Assembly: GCA_013398015.1 (NCBI GenBank)
Contig: VZRR01004734.1
Span: 372,001-436,000 of the forward strand
DNA: 64,000 nt
DNA from: Oreocharis arfaki
Lineage: Eukaryota; Chordata; Aves; Passeriformes; Paramythiidae
Reading direction: 5' to 3'
The notes below the pieces were generated by a model. It saw nothing but the letters and a program-made list of their open reading frames with translations. It ran no database searches and was not told the origin of the DNA. Below, one piece after another: positions 29,001 through 41,000 of the stretch. The position numbers and the translations under genes were made by a program. How positions within the stretch are numbered: position 1 is the stretch's first letter; the number at the start of each line of letters is the position of its first letter.

Positions 29001-32000
29001 CAAAGAAAAAAATTCAGCTTTGCAATCTAAATTGCTAATGTCCTTAGTAATAATTTGCTGAAGACAGTGTTACGGGTTTTGTTTCCATCAAAAGGCTCTT
29101 TCCTTATAAAGAAATACTAAGTAAAAAAAGAATTGCACCTCATAGTTCTCTTAAGGTTAATTGCTCTCTCTAATTGCTAAAATAAGCACTGTACTATCTC
29201 AAGATTTTTAGATTTATCAAACCTGTGCAAAGTAGATTATGAAACAAAGACATCTTTTGAATTACCGGATCTCTACATACTTCATCTGGGTTTGCCAATA
29301 CAATTACATTTTTAATTTTTGCAGGTCTTACAATTCCCATATCGTATTTTTAAGTATTTTTGTGTCCTAAGGAAGAAACGTTTGCGAATTCACGTGGCAA
29401 AACCAGCCACATCATTTTAAGGAAGAAGAAAGGAGGAGAAAAGAGGAGGGGAATAAAAAGAGAGACAGAGTGGCACAAGTTAATTTAGAAGATACTGTTC
29501 TATAAAATAAGTTGTCTTACAATTTTTGTTTTTAAAAAAGTTAAATATGTTATCTGTAGTAGTATTATTTAAATAGGATTAAACTAACAACTGCAACTGA
29601 TTTTTTAAAAATCTACAAAATATCTGAACTACAGATTTCATAACATTATAAACTGGAAACGTGAAGCTCTGTTTTAGTCTCTCTAGGTGCAAATCAAGCA
29701 GATTTGGAGTGTTTTCAATAATTCATTCTATATACCACAAAAAAGAAAATGATTGTTTTTCTAAGCTTTGGAAGGAGGAAAGGCTGGAAGAGGAGATCCT
29801 GTAGTCAATCAAACTCTCAAGAAGAGGTTCATTATTTTAATCATTACATTGCCAAACTTGGGAGAGATAAAAGCATAAGCAATATTCACTGGGGAAAAGT
29901 GAAAATGGAGAACAGGTACTAAAACAGAAAAGAAAGCAAAGATAGTGATTATGGAAAACAATTATATATTCTTTTATGCACTGAATAATTTAAGCTCTAA
30001 AATATTCATGAATTTAGACTGGCAGAGTGTCCCATAATTGCAGGTTTTTTGCTACTCTGACAGACCATCATTACTGTAATGTACATTCTTTCATCCCCTT
30101 TCTACATAACTGACATGCTTGAAGAGGCCTGAAGACGATCATTGCCGTGGTTACTCATTAGCCCACCTACACTACCCACCGTGCTGGCTTTTGCCGTGTT
30201 TTTCTCCCCTTTATTTCTTGGTTGCTTACCCCAGACAGGTTTTATTTCCCTACAGCACTGCCCACTCCTCTGTCCCTCTGAACTTCCTCGCTTCCTTCTC
30301 TCTCGCTGTTGCCCCCAGAGCCTCAGCAGCAGCAGGGGCAGCTTTAACTGGGCCTGTTCCGAATTGTGAGGCAAAAACACCCCGAGGAGGAGGCCACTGC
30401 TGGCCCTTTCTTTCAGCCACTGTCTCCCAGTCAGTACTTTCCTGCCACAAAAGAAGCAGAACTGTTCTGCTCTCAGCCACTGCCACGTGCAGTAACACTC
30501 AACCTCTTATTACCTTTCTAATCAATAACAGACCTTTGGTAACAGTACGTTACATAAAAATCAGTGTTTTCTCTAGCTCTAGGCTAAGTAATGGGGTTTT
30601 AAAACTAATCTGTGAGGTACTGAATTTAATAATTAATATTAATGGGCTATCTTTTTGCCATAAAAAACATTATTAAGATCCAAATTCAAAAATAAATGAA
30701 AAAAACCCCCAAACAAACCCAGCATTTAAATTCTGAGAAAGGCAAGAAAGATCTCATGTAGAAGTCTTGCCACCAAACCAAGGGAGAAATCTCTGAATCA
30801 CCAGACAATCCAGAGATATCTGGAGGAAAAGCCAAGGCAGAGTGCTGTAAAAGGAAAGCAGGAATTTTGTCTACTACAAATACAGTTTATGTCTGATTGA
30901 TTAAGAAGCTGGAGTTGAGCCCAGAGCTGCAAGAGCCTGGTGTGTTAACTCACACCAGTATCAGACCGCTCCGGGCAGGCTGGCAGCCGAGTTCCAGAGG
31001 TCTCCTCCTTCACCCAGGCCAGCTGGAAGAATCCTGCCGGCCAGGAGTAAGACAGTTTCCCAGTCTCAGCAGCATTATTGCCTCAGCCTAACAAAGATTA
31101 CTTTAAATTAATCTCATATAGTTCTGTCAGCTTTAAATGATGTTCCGAACATTCTCAGACTACTGCTATTTTACAATCTAATGCCTGTGCATTTTATCAA
31201 TTTAATGCCCAGTCTAAATCAAATAATTTAAAAAGATATAATGTGGTTTGAAAAGCACGTGTCTCAAAAACAGAATCAAATCTAATTTAAAGTATGAGGG
31301 GAGAAGGGAATTCCAAAGAAAGACAAAAGCTGAGAAAAGCACTATTGACACTGAGGTAGCAATATGTCTAATACTAAAGAGGTTTGTGGAGTTTTATTTT
31401 GACATGCCATATTTGACAATGTTTATTTCATTATATTTATTTCACTGGTGACATTTTTAAGCACTTTGTGCAATATTTACAGGACAATTTCAGAGTCCTT
31501 CATTAATTCAAGACTAAATGATACTGTGAAAAGACAACTTGATTGCTCATTTTTCTTCATACTACACTTTCTATCAAGCTATCATTGTTATTTTACTAGT
31601 CTCAGGTAAAATATAAATTCAGCTTTTAGAGGTTTTTTCTTCAGAGGGAAAACAATACCTCATTTAATGCACAAAAACTTCCTGACCTACAGCATTACAC
31701 CAGACGTGCTGGTGAACTGAATGTGCCCAGGACTTCTGCATTCTCTGTCCCCCAACCAGCAAGTGACTGACCTTCCTTGAGACTTTTCTGGCTGTTCACC
31801 TCAAGGCATTCCTTCTCCTTCAGTGGCTTAAGATCTCCTGCAGGTAAGATCTCGGAAAAGCCCTGCTGCTGTTTCTTGGAGCTATCGATCATGGTGGGAA
31901 TCCTTTAGAATGGCAACATCCAGCAGAGAAAAAACGGAGGCCGCAGTGGGCAGCGGTGCAGCGCGGTCCGCACAGGGCCCGGTGCGGTGTCCTACGGCAG

Positions 32001-35000
32001 CAGCCCCGGCACCGCCGCGCCGCGCATGGCGCTGCCCCTGCCCGCCCGCCCCGGCTCGGCTCGGCTCGCTGTGCCTGCCCGCTCCCAGCCCGCAGCCGCT
32101 CTCACGGCGGGCACCGAGCATGTGAAGCACAACTCCCAAACCCCGCCTCTCTTCCCAGACAGACACTCCCCCTTTGCCTTTAGTTACGGTCGCTTCCTCT
32201 GCACATTGGTGTTTCAATTTGCAGCTCGGTGGTCAATCATCTGACAAAGAATGAGTCAAGCAGTCAAAAATAAATCCAGCAGTTGCTGGAGCGGCATTCG
32301 CTGATACCGAAGAAACTACTGCTGAGGGCTCTCTCCCTTTCCCCCGTTCCTTCTCCCTGCCCCCACTCCTCAGAACACTGCTGCAGGCAGCAGGGATCCT
32401 TCATCTTTGCCTGACCGGCACATTCATTACTCATTAAGTTTCACCAGTAAACAAAGCTGCAGAGTGGCATTTGAAAAAGTTATGTTAAGGAACCTTTCCA
32501 CCCACCCCAACCCCAGGTCTGGTTTCAGAGACATTTATCTAGCAGAGGTAACTGGGAAAACCAGTGATTATTTCCATGCTTTTCCTTGCAGTATGAGAGA
32601 TTCTATTCCTAGTAAACATCTAAGCCCCGAGTATTTTATTATTTTCCTTTTTGCATTAGTTACACATCTCATTATTCCCAGCAGTTTCACGAGTATTTCC
32701 TCCCACAGCTTCTGATCTGCCATTCTCTGCAGCACATCCCATTTATCTTACATGAGTCATCAACTTCAGTGTCAACCTGGAAGATTTCAGGGAAATGGAT
32801 CCCCTCTAATTATCTGGCATTGGCCATGAGGGAACAGCAGATGAGTCTGCATTTAATTTCCTGTATTTAGAGAAAATAAACTATACATAAAGTTAAGTAG
32901 TCTCTACATGTCAAGTAGGAACTCTGGCAGGTGTATTTTCCCTTCCCTTTGGCCTAAAAATGTTATCATTGCACACATTTTCCACACCTCTATGTTGTAT
33001 TTTAAATCTTTCAGCCTGAAATGATAAAGGACATTTCCATTCAGAAAAACTGTTTCACTTCCACAGAATCAGACTTAAAAAGATCTATACACAATCACAA
33101 ACACCCAATACAGAATTTTTTAAAGTGGAAACTAGGAAAAAAAAGCAACTTTCTTTTCCTCTTTGGATCTTTCAACAAGACAATCACTCAGCACGGGCTC
33201 TTCACCTTGACAGTGCACTCCCGGGGAAGTGACACCACGGGGTGTGAAGCTGCCTGACCCAGCCAGCAGGATTTGGAAGTCTCTCCCTGTTTGCCTGCTG
33301 CTGGGAGAAGGGAGACCTAGATCTGCAGCCTCAAAGGAGGCGTGAGCTCACCAGGCTTTAGCAACTTCTTGACATGTAAGGAGCTGACAATACAGGCAAA
33401 AAAACTCTCTGCAGCATGAATGATTTGAGGCCACTCTCCTAGCCTAAAAATCAGTTGTTTGCACATCATTTGTACAAAAATTATCAGCTTAAATTATGTT
33501 TTGCTTAAAAACAAGCTACAGACTATTCCAATACATTTGTGATTAGTGATTTTTACTAAACAGAAGAAAAAAAATACTGCGGAAAAGCTCCTTCATAAAT
33601 CAAATTAACTTCCTCGCTGCCTTGCAGCTGAACACTTACTGTGCATAAGAAACAAAATTACTGTTGAGAAACTCTGCATATTCAGAAAATAAAAACTCAG
33701 ACAAGCAGAATACAAACACATACTGCTTAAACACACATTCAACTCTGACACAGTCAATAAACAGAATCTTACACACTTACAGATATAACTCCACATTTTC
33801 CTTGTACCAAGAGAGAAGTTAAAAGTTTGGATCGATGAATTATATTCTAACAGTGGAACAATACATAACAGCAGAAATTGTTTCATGGGAAAGGTACAGT
33901 GCACTTCACACACTCTGATTTCTCAATTATTCAGAAAACAGAGTATTTTGAAATTTAAAACATTCCATGCTGTAATGAGGAAGTGTGTAACTGAAGAACC
34001 CAGAGTAAGACATTTTCCTTCAAACATGGTATTTCTGAAGGAAGATCTATCAATTTCTATCTGTTTATAGTGCTTTATATAAATTGCAAGTGCCCAGTGC
34101 TCAGGTGAAAGCTGATCACAGTAACAACAGAGGTGTGGGAGCACTTCAAGCCTTCAAGAGCATTTCTCTTGTTCAGAAAAATGAGTTTAGCCAGGAGTTT
34201 GTGCTACCCACTCCTCCCTCTTTCCAAGGGTACCCACCCACAGCAGATCAATGTGCTACAGCACACTTGGAGTTATGTCTAATATTTTGCTTCAAGTTCA
34301 CCTCTTAGTTCAATACAAGCTTAATGCAGACATGAATACTTTAAAAGACCTTCAAGAAGCCTGATCAAAATCTCAACAGTAACTTGTAAAAAAATTTAGT
34401 AAGAAAAGCAGGAATCACAGAATTTATGTAAAATAAGAATGAGGAAATTCTTGTACAGACTAGGAGAGATTAACAGTCAAAATGATGCTGTGTGTTTTTC
34501 ATGTAACCAAATATTGCCATTACCAACAAATGCTACACAGTATTAAATAGTTGGGTGGGGGCAGACATAACAAATGAAGACAAAGAAAAGATGCCTTTGA
34601 AGAAGAAAATAGTTCTGCTGTGGATTCAGTTATACTGTGAATATTGAGAATACCTGGATATTCTGCTCAAGGAAGTTTCTCTTAAATCCTTGCATGAAGA
34701 ATAACATTTATCCCCCTCATCATGAAAAAATATTCCTATTCCAACGACCTCTTGTTTTACCAGCAGTCTTGAATATACATTAATCCAAGCTCAATTGATA
34801 ACTTGGTTTTACTGGTTACTTGAGTGAGCAACAGTATAGTTCTTGTATTTTTAGTAATAAGGCTTCAATGAAAACTAATCATCATCCCAACACGTCTGCT
34901 GGAAAAGTCTCAAGCTCTGAGACAGTTTCACAGGCACATCTCACAACTCCCAGCTCCACGGCACTGCAACATGGGAAAGGCGCATGTTCTTATGAAGGAC

Positions 35001-38000
35001 TTTGTCAACATTCCTAAGAGCTGTACTAGAAGGAACAGAAACACTGTTAGCACGTTCCAGTACTAAATTCACCTGCTCACCACCTATAACCAGGAGTTCA
35101 AAGGTGTCCTGAGCAGGTCCCACGTGAATCAAGGCAAAGAACCACCTGTGATCCCCAGTGCTGCCATGCAAGGGCTCCCTCTTCCCTGCCAAATGAAATA
35201 AATGTGTAATTCCCCTAGAATGGTTCACATAAGTTCTTACCTTTGACTGCTAAAGCACCACAGTGACTCCTCAGATTTACCTATGCGCTTTCCAATGTGA
35301 TGGTAATTTTTTGAGCTCTTATGAAGTAAAAGATGCACAACAAGCTCTTGGTTTCAATGAAAATTAAATCTGTTAGAATTTGCATTATCTTCAGAGGCCA
35401 GAAGTACCTCTCATTTGAATTTCAATTTAAATTGAATATATTGCATAAGAGTGGGTGAAATGAAGAAAAAAGGCCTCAGAATGGAACATCTCTGTCAGTT
35501 CCATAAACCAGAATCCAGTAACATCTCATTTAACAGCAATGCATTGCACAAGTTTTTCATAAACGTTTGCTTTACATCTAAGGTCATCAGCGTTTGTTCC
35601 TTCCATTCTTCTGCAACGCACACTTCCAAGTGTTCTGCCAACCTTCAGCCTACAGAAAAAGTGTTATTTAAAAAGTGGAAGTGTCTAGTAGGTACTAACC
35701 AAAATTCCACACTACAGGAGGAAGCAATACAGCCCCACGGTACCCCCCCAGTGCCTGCCTGTCTGCCTCTCACAACAGACCCTTATCTGGGTGAAGTATC
35801 AGTGATCTGCTGAGTGACATCACTGACTGGGAGCCACTGCACAACCTTATTAAACATCAAGTAACTAAGCAACCATTGCTTTACCAGTACATTCCAACTC
35901 TTCACATCATATGGAACTCATTCCTTTGCAATCCCATCAAAAAGAAAAACAGAACCAAACCAAATGCCCTCGGGTATTTAAACTCTTTCACTACCACAAT
36001 AACATTTTCAAGTGGGAAAAAAGCCTAATTACTCAAATATCTATTTCACCTTGGCTTTACATACACCTTGATGAGTATCTCGGTGCTTTATACTGTGTTA
36101 GGATAATCTAGTTCTTGATCATGGTGTAATAATTTCTTCACATAGGAAAATAGTGCTCTGACTACACAAACTAAAGCATTAGCTTACATAACCCCTATTA
36201 TAATTCATTTTATTACTTCTATAAACATTAAGAACATTACTTCAAATTGTTAATTAAGGGGTTTTGTTTTGGGGGGGGTTCTGTTCTGCCTATATTCTCC
36301 ACCATTGTGGCAACAAAGACCCAAACAATGCAAATAATGGTCACCATCTACCTCAGTCACTCTTTTCAGAAAAATACCAAACACTTACAGTGATGTCAAA
36401 TTTATAAGTCTGCATGTTCTACTTCTCTTCTCCCACTAAAACCCACAGCAATTCCTTTTAAGGGAGGACATATGTTGGCAGTATTCACTGCTTAAAATGA
36501 AAACTACCTTCCATTTGGTCTTTCCCATATACACATCTAACTTAATAAATATTTTTTAAAGTGTCCATTTAAAGTACATAAAAATATGTATTTTTGTACA
36601 TGTTTACCTATACGCATCTACGTTTAACTGCATACATAAAAATTCTTTAGAGGACAATATTTATTTATCCACTGTGCTACCTATGATTTGCAAAAGATGC
36701 CTATAATAAGTGCTGCACACCAATTTCCAGTTGTTTGCTCCATGTTACCTTCTTGTAGTGGTTCTGTCACAAGGTGACACTTCAATAATAACATCTACGT
36801 TAGGATTTAGTTCTAACAACTTAAAACAATTATACAATGGAATTTAAAGTTAACTCAACATTCTTTTCTAGCTATGCATTTAGTTATGCACAAGGAATTT
36901 CAAGAAAAAAGGTCAGAATAAGACAGTTTGATCAAGTGATCTCTTTAAAGGAAAACATGCTTTCTGTATCTCCTGTAATCACTCAAATGCCAAGCCCTCA
37001 AACAGGATTTCATATATACCAGATGCCTTGACTTGAGTCAATCACAGGTCATGTCTCCCGTGTTAATCTCTTCACTATAAGCAGATAATTAAAAAAAATA
37101 ATATCTATAAATCAAACTAAAATGATGGAATGTTTGTTTAGAAGTTTACCAAATGGAATGACCCTGCTGGAATTCTTTCATGTAGCCTGTGAAAATGTCA
37201 GAATATATTCCATTTAAGAGGTCACAGTCCCTAGGGATCTCTGAGTTTTGGCTTGTATGTCTTTTCACATGCTTTAATATTTGAAAATTGTTCCTTGTAG
37301 ACACTGACTGATGGCCTGGGAATGCTAGGATTGTGGGAACTGGCAGTACCAATGACAAAGACAGACTTACTGGGAAATCAGTACCTACTCAATTTGCGCT
37401 CTCATCTCGGAACAGATAGGACGACATTCAAATATTTACAGGGAGACCAAGAGACATTTGTTTTTTCTACTGACATGTTAAAAACCAAACAAAACCCCAT
37501 AAACACTCCCCCAAAAACCAGAGCACTCCCAAAAAAACCCAAAACACAGAGACAAATATGTATTAATTACAATATGCTGTGTGTTCTTACCAAAGAATAT
37601 TTAGTAGAATATTTGCATTGGATGTTCCATGGGCTATTAAAACCTTAACAGAAAGACAAACCCCAGAATCAAGGAGGCTGGCAGCAGCCTCTCGAGATCA
37701 CCTGGCCCAAGCCCTGCTAGAGCAGGGTCAGCTGGAACAGGCTGCCCAGGACACTGCCCTGTATCTTCACGGTGGTGGAGATTCCACAACCTCTCTGGGC
37801 ACCCACTGTACACACACACATTTATGCACTGCACTATAAATGCACACACACATTTCTACTGTAAACTTACAGAAACTGGGCACTTCTTTATCTAGATAGG
37901 TCTGTCAGGATACACTTCCTCTGAGGTCTGGTTTTGTGGGGGGGATTTTTATGTTTGGTTTGCTGATGTTATTGTTGGGGGGGTGGTGCTGTTAATCAGA

Positions 38001-41000
38001 GTATCTGCATGCTGTTTTCCAGACCTCACTGCTTTCAGCTTAGTGATTATGAAACTGCTGAATTTAAGATGACATTTTCAATTATTTTCCATGCCAAGCT
38101 ATTACTTTAATCAGAACTAAGTTTTCCATGTGTTGTTCTCTAGTCTTTCCACTAGCCACTTTTTCTACACTGTGTCTCCCAACTCTCTTAAGAAAATAAA
38201 TTCTAAGCATAGTGACCTACCTATACATCACTACAAGAGTAAAAAACACACCTAATCACTGATCTTAGAGGAGTGGAGAAAAACCTATCATGCACAGATG
38301 TAAGGACAATGTCCCGAATCTCACCTGATTCCCTAACATCAAATTTGGAGATCAGCTCTGTTAATTGCACAGAGGGCTGAGTTGTTGTTCAGAAGCCATA
38401 AAACTATGCCAAGAATGCATGTTACCAGTGCTACATACTGAGGGAGTAGAAGATAAGAGATAACAGGCAAACTAATATACCACAACTCTTTTAGATGCCA
38501 GAAAAATTCCCTTGGATCATCAAATTTATTTAAGTAATACCATTAGGTTAAGTGGGATGTGGATTTCATTCAGTTATTTTAAGAACTGTGTCTCCCAGCT
38601 GACTTGACTGGTCCCTTAGGAGGACTCAATATACACCATTTGGAGAATTTGTTTTTGTTTGGGTTTGTGTTGTGTTTTTTGTATGTGTATGTGTGCTTGT
38701 GTGTTCCATCTTCCCCTGAATTCCCCACAGTTCCCCACAGTTCCCCACGAGCTCTCCAGCCCCACAGGAAGCTGCAGTTCTCACCTGACCTTTGATCCCC
38801 CTGGGTCTCTGCTCCTGAGTGTCCCTGTTCTTACACAGCCAGGGGCACTGCTTTCTTCGCACTGATTTATCCTAACTGAGATTTTACCAGTCTTGCTTTA
38901 AGATGTTCACTGTCCCAAGGCTTTTCTCCTATAAAACATCCAAGACTCTTGGTTCTTCTCTCAGTTAGCCCAATTCTGCTGGAGAACAGTTGCTGCCAGC
39001 CATGGGAGGCACAGCACCGCCTCTACCCTCCTCCAGTTCATGATGCACAGCCCCAAAGAGAAGCAGAAGCAATCCCGTTCCTACGCTGGCTCTGAGTTTG
39101 GAGGGGCAGACACCTCACAGCCCCCACTGCCTGGAACAGAACTGTTTCTCCACACCACGAAGAGGGCAGGGAACGGGCACACTCCCCTTCTGACAGGGTT
39201 TGTGGCCAAGATGCAGAGCTGGAGGGCAGTCAGTGGCCTAGAAAGGAGCCAGCCACTTATCCACCCATTTGACAAGAACATAACCAGGCTCCCACCTGTG
39301 GATGACAATTGCACAAGAGCAATTACACGTCTCTTTTTCAGAAACTAGTAGCCACTGTCACAAGAAGATTTTGGCACAAGGACATAGCCAAGGAAGCCAC
39401 TGCAGAGCAGAGAGAGACTGCTGTAAAACACAAGCTCGGAGCTTTCTATTTCACATGTACCTTGAAATAATGATTGCATGGCTCCTCACACCCAGACCTT
39501 CACAGCTCCCTCTACCAGCCAAAGTGGCATGCTCACAAATTCTGGAAAAGCACTAATTCAGCATGCAAAAAGCTCTGGTCATGCACTGCTTCCTTTTTTT
39601 GATGGTATCTACATGTGCAATCTCTTCCCATCACTTGGCTCTGAAACAGCAGGTTGGAAAGCTGCAGGCAGCATCATTCCCATCCACCCTCCTGCTGTCA
39701 GCAGCAGACAGCCTATCCTTCCCTCCCTTGCCACCTCCTGGTTCTCAGACAGAAACTCGTGAAACTGTGGTACAGTGTGTGGGCAGCACATTGTTCTGAC
39801 TGGTACTTGGGCTGTGCCACGTTGCTGCTACTCGTCAGCCTTCCTCCACTGCAGCCCAACTCAGCACCCAGCCATCACTCTTCTCCCTCTTGCTTCCCAA
39901 GAGCCTCATCCATGTCTCTTCTCTTCCCCCAAGCTGCCCTTCCTAAGGACACAGCCTCTTGCCTAAAAAGCACGTACACTGGACCCAGCCTGGCATCCTT
40001 CAGGTAGGGATGCAAACCCAGAGCCTGTTTGCCAAACTCCACTTTTGTGAGCAGCTGCACTGCTCATGACAGGGACTGTATACCCGTGGTTGTCATGAGA
40101 CTGCCAGAATCACAGACACATCTTTGTCATCACTCAGAAGGTGACAAGTGTGAAAAGCAGAACCAATGAAATGGTAACTTTTGCTGCTTTTTAGCAAGTG
40201 GAACAAGAGTTGGCCTCCAGAGAAACAGGCACAATAAGACACTGCAATACACAGGGCACAAGTTTACATGATCAATGCACTGTATGTGCTGCCTAATTAT
40301 CCAGAAAGATGCAGACTAATGAGAACTTGAAATTAGTTTCATTAGCAATCCAGTATTGCCCACAGCCATGAACTTGAAAAGAGCTCAAATGAAATAGGAG
40401 AACCTTAAAATTTTGCCAGTCCAGGAGACCAACATACAACATCCACCTCCCAAAATTATCTGTTTGTCTTTATTCAGGGAGTAAATACCTGCATGTAATA
40501 AGTGACTAGAAAAGCCTAAACTCCTAATGCATTCCAACTGTTTTATTATTGATCCTCTGCTGGAAGTTAAAACCTCTTCAGTAGAGTTGGCACAGCATAT
40601 AAACGTTCCTTTGTAAACTCAAGGGACAGTAATTCCGCTGGAGCTTAAGCTAACCATGAGAATTTGCAGCAAACCCACCGAGCTCTGCCCACCCAAACTC
40701 TTACGCCTGCTTTGCTCTGTGATTGGGATCTCTGGGGCAGAGGACAGGGGAGAGAAGGAAAATGTGAAAAGGGAGAAGGTAATAACAGCTCCAGTGACTG
40801 TTGGCTCACCAGGCACGCTGTGATTACCGCCATGGTAAACAAAACCAAACCAGAGCAGAAGCCTCCTACCCTTGCAGTGACATTGGAATAGCTGGAAGCA
40901 CAGTTTCTGTACTAACTTGTGCAAGTCAGCTTAACAGCACTGCAGAACAACACTAGAACAGTTCAGCATTCTACTGGACTACTGCCAAAAGACTCATTCA

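Larger units (their letters stand above)
18308..31771 (-). other. MRTFB intron between alternative first exon and exon B
   Basis: About 13.5 kb of mostly AT-rich intron. It contains a pair of related 55-base segments at 27.3 and 28.95 kb and a (CCAA)-like simple stretch at about 27940-27967. Locally GC-richer patches near 24.55-24.88 and 27.1-27.3 kb contain no convincing exon. No transposon family is recognised. Confidence 0.75.

Noticed and set aside
30119..30676. Plus-strand open frame of 185 codons antisense in the large MRTFB intron
   Set aside because: No recognisable domain, no splice or promoter context, biased composition; likely chance in a GC-richer patch.
38603..40060. Cluster of overlapping open frames on both strands
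   Set aside because: Moderate GC content and few stops explain them; no domain, no codon-consistent frame, no splice structure.
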